Notes: generated by a model not told the origin, from the letters alone. A DNA stretch of 64,000 nt from Desulfovibrio sp. UCD-KL4C (GCF_006210265.1 NZ_VCNC01000003.1:372001-436000), one strand, 5' to 3'. Counted from the stretch's first letter, positions 7,549 to 17,039 are shown. Numbers and translations are program-made.

Positions 7549-10500
7549 TTGCAGAAATACCAGATTGTGACGATCAGCAGTTTTACCGGAATATTCCGGA
7601 CACTCTTGATGGCGGCCTTTATTTGGATCGCCTGCCCTCATTCTGGCTTGGCTATGCAGTATTATATCAATACCAAGTCAGACATGGACTCCCTTCGTTT
7701 TGTCTTTGATCAGAAGGCTCTTGATGGTTCAGTTCGTAGAACTGGGCGTCAGCAGATTACTATTTCATTCCCGGCAGGCTCATTAAAAAGTGAAAAAGCA
7801 CCTACACCAGTGCCTTTATCGGGCATGCGCGTGGTTGATTCCGTTAAAGTCGGTGCAAATTCAATTGTTATCGGAACAAGAATGAGCGGGTTTGGATTTA
7901 TTCGTCTTCCCGGTGGAAACGGTGAAATGGTTTTGCAATTTTTCCGTGATCCCATAGGTTCCAAATGGCGTTCTCCAAAAGATAAGGCAAAGCGTGCTGC
8001 AGCTCGAAAAAAGCAAATCTCGGATCGTAAGACTGCTGCTGCTAGAAAAGCTGCTGCTCAAAAAACAATTGATGAAAATATAGCGACTCAAAAGAAAGCT
8101 GTTTCTGAGGTTAAGCCTCCGATTCTTGAAGAAGTTGATATTACTCCAGAAAATTACGGACAGGCTGCTCCTGTTCAAAATTATACCGACATACCTGATT
8201 CTACTCCGCCTAAGCGACCTTTTTATTCAGTCCCGTATACTTATCGTGCTCCTGTTTCAAAAGTAGGACCGGAAGATGCTTCTGTTATTGATACTTCGAG
8301 TCCGCCTTCCAGAGCAGGTGGTAATCCCAGTTCTGCGACAGAACTTGTGCCTGCAGATTCTCCAGCCGGATCATCCGGAGGGACAGCCGGCGGCGTTGTT
8401 GCCCCGCCACCTCCAACCGATAACGGAGCAAGTTTTTCAGGTCAGATCCAGCCTGCTGAAGATCAGACGGGTGGCTCTGCTTCTGGCTCAATAACATCTC
8501 CTGAACCTGTGCAAGCAGTGGCAAATACGATAGATGGTGGAACTGCGGTTAAAGTTGTCCCGCCAGCTCCAATCGATAACGGAGCAAGTTTTTCAGGTCA
8601 GATCCAGCCTGCTGAAGGTCAGACGAGTGGCTCTGCTGCTGGCTCAATAACGCCTCCTCCTCCGGCACAGGTTTCCGGTTCGGTAGCAATTCCTCCAGAA
8701 CCAAGCGTTGCAGCTACTCCTGAGAAAGGAGAGGCTGAGATCAATTATGGGGAAGTTTATAACAGTACGGATGTGGCGGAAACTCCTATGGATAGTACTG
8801 ATGCATACCCTACGGAAGTAGCTGCTGAAGGGAAAGACGGTGAGGCAAAAGAACTGACTTTGGAAGATAAGATAAAAAGCGCCAAAGGTATTTTACTTGC
8901 TGCTGAAACTGCACTTGAAGATGGAGAAACGCAGGCCGCTGTTGATGGATTTAAAAGCGTCACGTTAATGCCTTATCTGCCTAAAGATATGAGAGTTAAA
9001 GCAGTATACGGTAAAGCTGAAGCCCTGACTGAGCTTCATAAAGATGACCTTAAAAATAATTTTGGTACAGTTTCCAATTCATGGATGGAAGCGATGAATG
9101 CTGATACCAATTCTCCAAATGTACCAATGGCTTTGCTTAATCTCGGCCTTGTAAATTTGAAAGCCGGAAATATGCCGGAGGCAAAAGCTTATTTTAATTT
9201 ATTGAAATCTCAGTACCCGAACGATTTGAATATTCCGTATATCAGCTATTATTGGGGTGAATATTATTTAGGGATGCATGAGTACGAGAAAGCTGCGGAC
9301 CAGTTCCAGAACTTGGTTCAGAGTTATCCGGACAGTAAGGTTGTGCGTGAGGCCGCTCTCGGACTGGCCAAATCTCTTGATGCTCTTGGATATAACAAAC
9401 AAGCGTATCAAATTATCGATTATATCGACAAACGCTGGCCCAGATATTACATAGAAGATCTCGACTTTTTATTAATGGCGGCTAATACTCAGAACAGACT
9501 CGGGAAGCTTGATGATGCCAAAAAAAATTATTGGGCGTTTTATAATCTGAATCCTGAATCAAAAGAAAATGATACAGTCTTAGCACGTATTGGTGATATA
9601 TATCTCAAGACTGACGATATGAGAGCTGCAAAAGAAATTTATGAAAAAGCAGCGAAAGATTATCCTGATGAAGAGGGGGGGCTCGTTGCTAAAATGCGCC
9701 TTGCTGAGGAAGGCATTTATGACGATCCGAGCATGAATCAAATGGATAAAGTTTTTGACCGTCCTTATAATCTTAGACCACAGAAAATTTATACTGAGAT
9801 TGTTAAGAATCACCCTGATAGTCCCCTTGCTCCGCTGGCTCAGCTCAAGCTTGCAATGTGGTATTACTGGAATAAAAAATATGGTGATTGCCTTGGAGCT
9901 GTACAGGATTTTATGGATAAATATCCTAGAAGCTCCATGCATGATAAAGCCAGTGAATTGGGATACAGAGTTTTTGATAAAGCTGTTCCAGATCTTGTAA
10001 AAGATGAAAATTACGGAAGAGTTGTTAAGTTCTGGGATTCTTATGCCAAGAAAAATAATGAGGGCGACGGTGTCAGCGATGAGACTAGGCTTGGCGTTGC
10101 CTTAAGCTACTGGAAAAAAGAACAGCCCGACGAAGCTCTGAAACTGATAGATCGATATTTGAAAGAGAAACAGATTCCTAAGTATTCCGCTATGGCACTT
10201 GATATGGCTCTTGGGATATATGTTGACGGGCAGGAGTGGAGTAAAGTTTCTGATCTTGTCGATATGGTTCAAAAGAACTGGAAAATAGATCCTAAACAAA
10301 AAGCCCATATTGAATACGCCAATGCAATGGCATATGAAAACCTTGGTGATACAGAATTAAGTACGCCTCTCTGGGCCGGACTTGCTGCTAATTTGCAGCT
10401 TCCAGAATCTTCAAGAGCTTACGCCATGTATTATATGGCTAAGTCTGCGATGAAGCAGAAGGAATTGAAAAAAATATTCGTTTATTCACAGGAAGCTCTT

Positions 10501-10842
10501 TCAATGCTGCTTGGAACTGGTGGCGATAGAGAGAAAATTAAAGATTGTATTTTAATGACTATCTATGCTGCTGAAAGTTCCGGCAGGTATAGAGAGGCTC
10601 TTCAGTGGGCTTCCGAGTATGATAAATATATTCCTATTTCAGATCCGGAGTGGGCTTCTTCCCGTTTCAGATTGGCTCAACTTTATGAGAAGGCCGGAGC
10701 TACTGCTGAATGGAAAAAGTTGATGGAAGAAGTTGCTAAGAAAAGTCCTGATGATCTTTATGGACGCTTGGCTAAATCCGCTCTTGAAACCAGTAAAATC
10801 GAGCGAGATGCATCAAAATTTGTGCCGAGTCCCTCTTTTTAA
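7549..10842 (+). CDS. large exported tetratricopeptide-repeat protein
   Basis: 1097 residues from a TTG start (AGG about eight bases upstream; no better ATG before the signal segment). An N-terminal hydrophobic stretch (LLMAAFIWIACPHSGLAM) looks like a signal peptide. Residues 40-140 form a small beta-rich domain resembling an AMIN-like fold. Next come a Lys/Ala-rich segment and a Pro/Ser/Gly-rich linker (about 200-420) containing a duplicated 52-residue unit. Residues 450-1080 carry many TPR/Sel1-like helical repeats (AKAYFNLLKSQYPND, AADQFQNLVQSYPDS). It is likely periplasmic and a protein-interaction scaffold, possibly for cell-envelope or motility machinery. Function unknown; it sits between the sigma-54 activator and the MEMO gene. 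Confidence 0.75.
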   Translation: MQKYQIVTISSFTGIFRTLLMAAFIWIACPHSGLAMQYYINTKSDMDSLRFVFDQKALDGSVRRTGRQQITISFPAGSLKSEKAPTPVPLSGMRVVDSVKVGANSIVIGTRMSGFGFIRLPGGNGEMVLQFFRDPIGSKWRSPKDKAKRAAARKKQISDRKTAAARKAAAQKTIDENIATQKKAVSEVKPPILEEVDITPENYGQAAPVQNYTDIPDSTPPKRPFYSVPYTYRAPVSKVGPEDASVIDTSSPPSRAGGNPSSATELVPADSPAGSSGGTAGGVVAPPPPTDNGASFSGQIQPAEDQTGGSASGSITSPEPVQAVANTIDGGTAVKVVPPAPIDNGASFSGQIQPAEGQTSGSAAGSITPPPPAQVSGSVAIPPEPSVAATPEKGEAEINYGEVYNSTDVAETPMDSTDAYPTEVAAEGKDGEAKELTLEDKIKSAKGILLAAETALEDGETQAAVDGFKSVTLMPYLPKDMRVKAVYGKAEALTELHKDDLKNNFGTVSNSWMEAMNADTNSPNVPMALLNLGLVNLKAGNMPEAKAYFNLLKSQYPNDLNIPYISYYWGEYYLGMHEYEKAADQFQNLVQSYPDSKVVREAALGLAKSLDALGYNKQAYQIIDYIDKRWPRYYIEDLDFLLMAANTQNRLGKLDDAKKNYWAFYNLNPESKENDTVLARIGDIYLKTDDMRAAKEIYEKAAKDYPDEEGGLVAKMRLAEEGIYDDPSMNQMDKVFDRPYNLRPQKIYTEIVKNHPDSPLAPLAQLKLAMWYYWNKKYGDCLGAVQDFMDKYPRSSMHDKASELGYRVFDKAVPDLVKDENYGRVVKFWDSYAKKNNEGDGVSDETRLGVALSYWKKEQPDEALKLIDRYLKEKQIPKYSAMALDMALGIYVDGQEWSKVSDLVDMVQKNWKIDPKQKAHIEYANAMAYENLGDTELSTPLWAGLAANLQLPESSRAYAMYYMAKSAMKQKELKKIFVYSQEALSMLLGTGGDREKIKDCILMTIYAAESSGRYREALQWASEYDKYIPISDPEWASSRFRLAQLYEKAGATAEWKKLMEEVAKKSPDDLYGRLAKSALETSKIERDASKFVPSPSF
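8418..8639 (+). repeat. in-gene duplicated segment with a 156-base period
   Basis: Two near-identical stretches start at 8418 and 8574 (encoding DNGASFSGQIQPAE followed by QT-GSA-GSIT). They lie in frame inside the Pro/Ser/Gly-rich linker of the TPR protein. The period is exactly 52 codons, a recent in-frame duplication. Confidence 0.85.
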
Positions 10843-10878
10843 TCGGCGATAGTTTTTGATTAGATCTTCTGGAGGCAG

Positions 10879-11697
10879 ATGGTAATGGACCGAAAACCGA
10901 TTGTTGCCGGACGTTTTTATACCAATAATCCACAAGAGCTCAGAAGCGAATTAGAGCAGTTTCTCCGAAGTGCTAAAAAGAAGCCTAAAGGACCGCATGA
11001 CAGGCTGGTTATGGTACCCCACGCCGGATATGTTTTTTCCGGTGAAACCTGTGGTAAAACTTTGGCTGCTGCCTCTCTGGCCCCTACTGTAATTCTTTTA
11101 GGTCCAAATCATACTGGCCTAGGCGCGCCTCTGGCTGTCTGGTCTAAGGGATGCTGGGATTTTCCCGGAGGCAAGCTTAATGTGGAAGAAAGCTTTGCCA
11201 CGGAGCTTGTTGAAAGCGGAGCAGGCTTTGTACACAATGAAGCTGCTCATAACAGAGAGCATTCGCTTGAAGTCCTTGTTCCTTTTCTTCATTACATTAA
11301 TCCTGCAACTAAAATTATTCCTGTTTGTGTAGCTGAATCCTCACCTAAGTCATTGAAAAGAGCCGGAGAAGCTTTGGCTGAAATTATTGAACGCAGCCAA
11401 GAGGATGTTACAATAATTGTCAGCTCTGATATGAGTCATTTTATTAGTTCAGATATGGCCAAAAAACTTGATTCTATTGCACTTGAAGCTGTGATCAGAA
11501 TGGACCCCGAAGAGTTTTATTCGGAAATAGTTTCAAATAATATAAGTATGTGTGGAGTCCTTCCCATGACTCTTGCCATGTATTCTGTGCGTAAGGCCGG
11601 GGCTGTGCGCGGCAAGCTTCTTGAATATACTAATTCCGGTAAAGTCACTGGCGATTATGAAAGTGTCGTTGCTTATGCGGGAATAATTATTTCATAA
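10879..11697 (+). CDS. amrB: MEMO family protein (AmmeMemoRadiSam system protein B)
   Basis: 272 residues from ATG 10879. A second ATG at 10885 has better spacing (nine bases) from GGAGG at 10871-10875 and may be the real start. The MEMO fold's conserved metal-site residues are visible: the His of VPHAGYVFSG (H48), the His of LGPNHTG (H78) and the Cys of NISMCGVLPM, equivalent to human MEMO1 H49, H81 and C244. MEMO proteins resemble extradiol dioxygenases and bind a metal. In bacteria they accompany AMMECR1 and a radical SAM protein, neither of which is adjacent here. It follows the TPR gene by 36 bases and ends at a terminator. Confidence 0.9.
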   Translation: MVMDRKPIVAGRFYTNNPQELRSELEQFLRSAKKKPKGPHDRLVMVPHAGYVFSGETCGKTLAAASLAPTVILLGPNHTGLGAPLAVWSKGCWDFPGGKLNVEESFATELVESGAGFVHNEAAHNREHSLEVLVPFLHYINPATKIIPVCVAESSPKSLKRAGEALAEIIERSQEDVTIIVSSDMSHFISSDMAKKLDSIALEAVIRMDPEEFYSEIVSNNISMCGVLPMTLAMYSVRKAGAVRGKLLEYTNSGKVTGDYESVVAYAGIIIS

Positions 11698-11730
11698 CCA
11701 GTTTATTTTTCGTTTGGAAATGGTTCATTT

Positions 11731-11765
11731 AACGGTCGTTATCATTAATAATGGCCGTTTTTTTT
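11731..11765 (+). terminator. intrinsic terminator after the MEMO gene
   Basis: 12-bp stem including G-U pairs (11731-11742 / 11748-11759) with a short loop, followed by eight T. Confidence 0.85.
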
Positions 11766-11825
11766 ATGGGTTTAAATAACCCTTTTATTTTAGCTGATTA
11801 TCTCAGTTATTAAAATTAAACGGTA

Positions 11826-11837
11826 GCAACAGGTTGC
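11826..11837. promoter_or_regulatory. palindrome GCAAC-AG-GTTGC upstream of the biotin gene run
   Basis: Perfect 5+2+5 dyad about 100 bases before the hydantoinase-like gene that leads the bioDAB run. It could be an operator. It does not clearly match the BirA box I know (TTGTAAACC-type), so the regulator is not assigned. Confidence 0.25.
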
Positions 11838-11934
11838 CATTGTCGCTAAGCGGCATTATCAGTACTGAGCGTTGGTTACAGATATGTTCCCGAATTTGTT
11901 GAATCTGGAATAATAATGATCGAAGGATATACAA

Positions 11935-13590
11935 ATGAATTTTGAAAACGGCTATGCAATCGGAATTGATACAGGTGGAACATACACTGATACCGTTGTG
12001 GTGAAGTGTGCTGATTTAAGCGTTGTTGCTACGGCTAAATCTCCGACCACTCATCATGATTTGAGCCTCGGGCTGGCTGCTTCTCTGGATGAAGTGTTAA
12101 AGAAAAGTAAAGTTGATCCTGCGGAGGTCAATCTTGTTGCGGTTTCAACAACTCTTGCGACAAACGCCGTAGTGGAAAATAAAGGGGCTAGAGTTGGCCT
12201 GTTCAGTATCGGTTCATCCAAGGCTGTTAAGTTACCTGTTGTGACTGCACGTTACGTTAAAGGCGGGCATAAAGTCACAGGTGACGAAGTTGATCCACTG
12301 GATATTGAATCACTTGTTGACGGTGTAATGAATATGAAAGGGTACGTGGACAGTTATGCGGTTTGCTCTGCCATGAGTATTAAGAATCCCGCACATGAAA
12401 TTATTGCAGAAAAAGCTATTTCACTTACTGATCCTAAGCCGGTGTTTTGCTCTCATAGAATAAGTACTAAGGCCGGCCACGCAGAACGCTCCGCAACAAC
12501 GGTGCTTAATGCCCGTCTTATGCCCGTTATGTCAGAATTTCTTGAAGGTGTCAGCGCAGTACTTAATGAACGAAGCCTTGGTGGATATGTTGTTGTAATC
12601 CGCGGAAATGCTACTTCGATGAGCATGGAAAAGGCTATTGAACGTGCAGCAGATACCTTTGCAAGCGGACCTGCTTCTACAGCCTATTACGGCTGTATTT
12701 ATTCTCCCGCAAAAGATGCTCTTATTGTTGACGTGGGTGGAACAACTACTGATGTTACTTTAATTAGAAATTCACAGCCTACCATTCAGGAAAACGGTAG
12801 TACGATCGGTGACTGGGAAACTCATGTTGAAGCTGTGGAAATGTTTACCGTTGGTATAGGCGGTGACAGTTATTCACGCGTTAATCGTTCCGGAAAGCTT
12901 GAAATAGGCCCCGACAGGGTTGTCCCTTTGTGTATGGCTGGTGATATTCCGCTTCCTGAAAAATGGATGGGAGTAGGAAACGATTCCCGTTTGATTAAGA
13001 TTGGTTCTACCGCTTCAAGTGTTTCTGATGACGCAATTCTTAGTTATCTTTCAAAAAATGGACCGTCTACTTACGCTCAGCTTATGGCCGGGCTTGATCT
13101 TGGCGAAATTTCACTTGGAAGTAAGCTTGAAAAACTTGTTCGGGAGCAGTTGGTTGATGAAGTAGGTTTTACTCCTACTGATGCGCTGCATGTGCTTGAT
13201 AAAATAAAAATCGGTAATCGTACGATGTCTGTTTCTGCTGCAAAAGTTCTCGGTGCTGTATTTGAAATGAGCAGTGAAGAATTTGCAGAAAAGGTTTTAA
13301 ACGATACTCGCTTTAAAATTGAAAATGCAATGCTTGAACATATCGTACGCAAAGAAATCGGTGGAAATATGGCCGGTATCGTTGCCGGGCGTTCTGCCAG
13401 TAAGCTGGTCAGCTTTGATGTTTCGCTCAATCTTCCTATTGTCGGAATCGGTGCAGCTGCTGATTGCCTGCTGTCTGAAGTTGCTGAAGAATTACATACT
13501 GAAGCTGTTTTTCCTGAGTTCCATGAGGTCGGAAATGCTCTGGGAGCAGTAAGAATGGCTCTTGATAATATGAATAAGGAGAGTGAGTAA
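11935..13590 (+). CDS. hydantoinase/oxoprolinase (HyuA) family protein
   Basis: 551 residues. The ASKHA-type N-terminus AIGIDTGGTYTDTVVV and the central IVDVGGTTTDVTLI are the two phosphate-binding signatures of the HyuA/oxoprolinase family, which use ATP to open cyclic amides. The usual B subunit (HyuB) is absent. The protein is shorter than acetone-carboxylase or full oxoprolinase alpha chains, matching the standalone group found in deltaproteobacteria and methanogens. It leads a directon with a small unknown gene (1-base overlap) and bioD-bioA-bioB. The substrate is unknown. Confidence 0.85.
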   Translation: MNFENGYAIGIDTGGTYTDTVVVKCADLSVVATAKSPTTHHDLSLGLAASLDEVLKKSKVDPAEVNLVAVSTTLATNAVVENKGARVGLFSIGSSKAVKLPVVTARYVKGGHKVTGDEVDPLDIESLVDGVMNMKGYVDSYAVCSAMSIKNPAHEIIAEKAISLTDPKPVFCSHRISTKAGHAERSATTVLNARLMPVMSEFLEGVSAVLNERSLGGYVVVIRGNATSMSMEKAIERAADTFASGPASTAYYGCIYSPAKDALIVDVGGTTTDVTLIRNSQPTIQENGSTIGDWETHVEAVEMFTVGIGGDSYSRVNRSGKLEIGPDRVVPLCMAGDIPLPEKWMGVGNDSRLIKIGSTASSVSDDAILSYLSKNGPSTYAQLMAGLDLGEISLGSKLEKLVREQLVDEVGFTPTDALHVLDKIKIGNRTMSVSAAKVLGAVFEMSSEEFAEKVLNDTRFKIENAMLEHIVRKEIGGNMAGIVAGRSASKLVSFDVSLNLPIVGIGAAADCLLSEVAEELHTEAVFPEFHEVGNALGAVRMALDNMNKESE

Positions 13591-13946
13591 TGTTTGATCG
13601 TAAACCTTCTGCATGGGAATATTGCCTTGAAGGGGCAAGTGAAAATACCGAAGTTGAAGTTGTCCACGGCTGGATTTTTAAGGAAGGCAAGTGGGTTACC
13701 CATGCATGGTGTGAGTTCGCTGATAGAGTTATTGATCTTACTGAGTCAACTCATTCCATGCCGAAATTTGAATATTATTTAAAAAACATGGTCAGTGATA
13801 AGCGTTGCAAAAGATACTCACGCATAGAATTTTTCACTTTGGTTGGTGATGAAAAGCATTTCGGACCATATGACAAAGAGTTCTTTTTTGCTGAAACGTC
13901 AGATGAAGATCCGATTGACGTGATTGAGGCAAGCAAAGCAAAATAA
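13590..13946 (+). CDS. small uncharacterised protein with a transglutaminase-like Cys/HAW/Asp pattern
   Basis: 118 residues. Its ATG overlaps the HyuA stop by one base, so the two are translationally coupled. I do not recognise a named family. Visible pattern: YCLEGAS near the N-terminus, then VVHGWIF, then THAWCEF followed by VIDLTES. A Cys, then His-Ala-Trp, then Asp-x-Thr, in this order, is how transglutaminase/papain-like cores look, but the usual helix around the Cys is short. This may be a minimal or inactive relative. It lies 11 bases before the probable bioD start. Confidence 0.7.
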   Translation: MFDRKPSAWEYCLEGASENTEVEVVHGWIFKEGKWVTHAWCEFADRVIDLTESTHSMPKFEYYLKNMVSDKRCKRYSRIEFFTLVGDEKHFGPYDKEFFFAETSDEDPIDVIEASKAK

Positions 13947-13957
13947 GGTTGGTTGCT

Positions 13958-14686
13958 GTGAATATTGTTATTCCAGGTTTATTTGTAACCGGAGTCGGAA
14001 CTGATGTTGGTAAAACTGTTGTTACAGCAGGACTAGTAAGATTACTGCAAAGTGCTGAATATAAAGTTTTACCGGTTAAGCCTGTGCAGTCTGGCGGAAT
14101 TAATAATTCTCAAGGAAAAATGGATTCTCCGGATGGCGAAGTTTATAAAAAAGCGGGAGCTGTCTGGGACATTGAGAAACAGTGTCCGTATATATTTGAG
14201 CCTGCCTGTTCTCCACATCTTGCTGCGCAGCTGTCAGGTGTGGAACTTGGCGTAGTTGATATCGCAGACAAAGTACGACAGCTTGAGGGGCAGGCAACAT
14301 TAATTGCTGAAGGTGCCGGAGGGATTTTTGTCCCTTTGAACGATGAACGGACTATGCTGGATCTGATGAAAGAGCTTTCCTATCCTGTAGTTCTTGTTGC
14401 CGGAAACAAGCTTGGCGTTATTAACGATACTTTGCTTTCAATTGCCGCATTAAAGCAAGCGGGGGTGAAGATAGCCGGAGTTATCATGACTTCCAGTGCA
14501 GGCCCTGAACCTTTAGAGTTTGGCATGGCGGAAGATAATATCCGTTCTATTGAGAGTTTTTCTGGTATTAAAGTGCTTGCTTCGATTCCTTATATTTCAA
14601 ATTGGAACCCATCCGAAAAACGTTGCTGGACCGAAGTAGACCGTGCTTTGAAGAAAATTGATCTGAATTCATTCGCAAAGAATTGA
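13958..14686 (+). CDS. bioD: dethiobiotin synthetase
   Basis: 242 residues from a GTG at 13958 (AAGG nine bases upstream). An in-frame TTG at 13949 abuts the ribosome site and is unlikely. It makes the ureido ring of dethiobiotin from DAPA, CO2 and ATP. The P-loop is FVTGVGTDVGKT. KPVQSG supplies the catalytic lysine, and EGAGGIFVPL is the family motif. It is the second step in the three-gene biotin run bioD-bioA-bioB, which covers KAPA to biotin. bioF and bioC/bioH are not in the window. Confidence 0.95.
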   Translation: MNIVIPGLFVTGVGTDVGKTVVTAGLVRLLQSAEYKVLPVKPVQSGGINNSQGKMDSPDGEVYKKAGAVWDIEKQCPYIFEPACSPHLAAQLSGVELGVVDIADKVRQLEGQATLIAEGAGGIFVPLNDERTMLDLMKELSYPVVLVAGNKLGVINDTLLSIAALKQAGVKIAGVIMTSSAGPEPLEFGMAEDNIRSIESFSGIKVLASIPYISNWNPSEKRCWTEVDRALKKIDLNSFAKN

Positions 14687-14728
14687 AACTGCCTAATCAA
14701 AGAGTCCTGACGGCTCTACTGAGTAATC

Positions 14729-16012
14729 ATGAATAATATTGAATCCATGCTTGCCTTTGATCGCGAGCATCTCTGGCATCCCTATACATCCGCTGTAAAT
14801 CCTCTTACTGCCTATCCTGTTGTTAAAACTGACGGGGTAAAGATCATTCTTGAAGACGGCAGAGAACTTATTGACGGCATGGCTTCGTGGTGGTGTGCTA
14901 TTCACGGATATAATAATCCTGTACTGAATAAAGCTGTTTGTAATCAGGCTCAGACTATGTCGCATGTCATGTTTGGTGGTATAACTCATGAACCTGCTGT
15001 TTCTCTAGCTCGTAAGCTTATTGATCTTTCTCCAACCCCACTACAACATGTTTTTTTTGCTGATTCAGGTTCTGTCTCTGTAGAAGTCGCCCTTAAAATG
15101 GCTATTCAGTATTTTCAGGCCACTGGAAAAGCTGAAAAGAATAGAATTATGACAATCCGTAACGGATATCACGGTGACACCTTGGGTGCTATGTCTGTGT
15201 GTGATCCGGTAAATGGAATGCACTCTTTGTTTGCTTCAGTTCTTCCAAAACATATTTTTGCAGATGCTCCTTGCTGCGGTTATGAAGACGGTTGCTCTGA
15301 TGCTGATTTTGCTGATTTTGAAAGCAAGATTGAAGCTCACGCGCATGAACTTGCTGCAGTAATCTTAGAGCCTGTTGTTCAAGGTGCGGGGGGGATGCGT
15401 TTTTATTCTCCGCAGTATCTTAAAAGAGTGAGGCAAGCATGTGATGAGCATGATGTTCTGCTGATCTGTGATGAAATCGCTACCGGATTTTGCCGTGCAG
15501 GGGCTATGTTTGCCAGTGAGCTTGCTGGGATATGTCCAGATATTATGTGCGTAGGAAAGGCCATAACCGGCGGTTATATGACTCTCGCTGCAACTCTTGC
15601 CACTGTTAAAGTTGCAGAGGGAATTTCGTCAGACGGCGGTGTTTTTATGCATGGGCCGACTTTTATGGCGAATCCTCTTGCCTGCGCTGTTGCCAATGCA
15701 TCCCTTGATTTGCTTGTGGAAAGTAATTGGCATGAACGCATACCGCAGATCACAGATATGCTCAGAGCTGGATTTACTCCTTGTGCAAAGCTTCCAACTG
15801 TTGCGGATGTGCGCTGTATTGGTGCTATCGGCGTTGTTGAAATGAAAAATCCCGTGGATTTAGATTCTATACAACTCGAATTTGTGAAGCGCGGAGTGTG
15901 GGTAAGACCTTTTGGCAAGCTTATTTATATAATGCCTCCTTATATTATTTCCAACCTTGAGCTTGAAGCTCTCACTTCCGCTATTTGTGAAGTGGTCAGT
16001 TTGCAGAGGTAA
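14729..16012 (+). CDS. bioA: adenosylmethionine-8-amino-7-oxononanoate aminotransferase
   Basis: 427 residues, normal length. A PLP-dependent class III aminotransferase that converts KAPA to DAPA with SAM as amino donor. Visible: the N-terminal LWHPYTSAVNPL and MASWWCAIHGYNNP typical of BioA, the DSGSVSVEVALKMA PLP phosphate site, CDEIATGFCRAG, and the Schiff-base lysine in CVGKAITGGYMTLAATL. It sits between bioD (42-base gap) and bioB (5-base gap). Confidence 0.96.
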   Translation: MNNIESMLAFDREHLWHPYTSAVNPLTAYPVVKTDGVKIILEDGRELIDGMASWWCAIHGYNNPVLNKAVCNQAQTMSHVMFGGITHEPAVSLARKLIDLSPTPLQHVFFADSGSVSVEVALKMAIQYFQATGKAEKNRIMTIRNGYHGDTLGAMSVCDPVNGMHSLFASVLPKHIFADAPCCGYEDGCSDADFADFESKIEAHAHELAAVILEPVVQGAGGMRFYSPQYLKRVRQACDEHDVLLICDEIATGFCRAGAMFASELAGICPDIMCVGKAITGGYMTLAATLATVKVAEGISSDGGVFMHGPTFMANPLACAVANASLDLLVESNWHERIPQITDMLRAGFTPCAKLPTVADVRCIGAIGVVEMKNPVDLDSIQLEFVKRGVWVRPFGKLIYIMPPYIISNLELEALTSAICEVVSLQR

Positions 16013-16017
16013 CTTCG

Positions 16018-17007
16018 ATGAATAGACAGGAAAAACAGGCTTTATGGGACGCTGTTCATGCAGGTAAAGCCATAGACAACAGCACAGCGTTTGCAGTTCT
16101 TAAAGCTTCACATGGAGAACTTGCGGAAATTCTTCATGCTGCGCACAATGTTACTTCGCGCCGTTTCGGCAATGAAGTAAGTTTGTGTTCCATAGCCAAT
16201 GTGCGGAGTGGAAACTGTTCTGAAAATTGTTCATTCTGCGCTCAGTCCAGCCATTTTAATGGAGTGCCTGCTCCTAAGTATCCGTTAATGTCCGTTGATG
16301 AAATTAGAAAATGCGCGGAAAAGGGCGGAAAAGCTCCTGTTGAATTTTTTAGTTATGTGACCAGCGGCAGGGCTCTTGAGGATAAATCCTTGGGTAATGT
16401 TTGTGAAGCTGTTAGCGGAATGGACTCCTCAAAAGAATCTTTCAACCATTGTGCTTCGCTCGGTTGCCTGAGTTTTGAATCTTTAATGAAACTTAAAGAT
16501 TCAGGGGTGACGCGTTACCATCATAACCTTGAATCCTCTGAGAGTTTTTTCCCTTCTGTGTGTACTACTCATACTTATGCGGAAAGAATCAGAACCGTGC
16601 GTGATGCAAGAAGAGCAGGTCTTCAAGTCTGTTGCGGAGGACTCTTGGGACTTGGCGAAAATCTTGAGCAAAGAGTGGAGCTTGCAGTGGCTATTGCTGC
16701 TGAGAAAGTTGATTCAATTCCGCTTAACTTTCTTGTCCCGATTCCAGGCACGCCAATGGAAGATTGTCCACAACTTGAACCTCTTGAAATTTTACTTACC
16801 ATCGCTATGTTCCGTCTTGTAAATCCCGATTCAGAAGTAAGGATGGCTGCCGGACGCGGTGCTTTGCGCTCTCTACAATCATATATATTCCACGCAGGGT
16901 GTAATGGTCTTATGGTCGGAGATTTTCTGACTGTTTCAGGTCAGGGACTTGAAAATGATCTTACAATGCTTAGTGATTTAGGACTGAAGGTAAAGAGGAA
17001 AGACTAA
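16018..17007 (+). CDS. bioB: biotin synthase
   Basis: 329 residues. A radical SAM enzyme that inserts sulfur into dethiobiotin. The [4Fe-4S] motif CSENCSFCAQSS gives C67, C71 and C74. Residues for the second cluster are present downstream (YHHNLESS region and RMAAGRG). AGAGG precedes the ATG. It is the last gene of the biotin run and is followed by a strong bidirectional terminator. Confidence 0.96.
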   Translation: MNRQEKQALWDAVHAGKAIDNSTAFAVLKASHGELAEILHAAHNVTSRRFGNEVSLCSIANVRSGNCSENCSFCAQSSHFNGVPAPKYPLMSVDEIRKCAEKGGKAPVEFFSYVTSGRALEDKSLGNVCEAVSGMDSSKESFNHCASLGCLSFESLMKLKDSGVTRYHHNLESSESFFPSVCTTHTYAERIRTVRDARRAGLQVCCGGLLGLGENLEQRVELAVAIAAEKVDSIPLNFLVPIPGTPMEDCPQLEPLEILLTIAMFRLVNPDSEVRMAAGRGALRSLQSYIFHAGCNGLMVGDFLTVSGQGLENDLTMLSDLGLKVKRKD

Positions 17008-17039
17008 CGGGAAATTCTTATAAATGTTCGATTAAAATT

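Noticed and set aside
8418-8639. Repeat array suggestive of a mobile or CRISPR-like element
   Set aside because: It is an in-frame two-copy duplication within a low-complexity linker of the TPR protein.
13077-13703. 208-codon minus-strand frame over the end of the HyuA-like gene
   Set aside because: Ser/Ala/Thr-rich shadow frame of a well-supported plus-strand coding sequence; no ribosome site.
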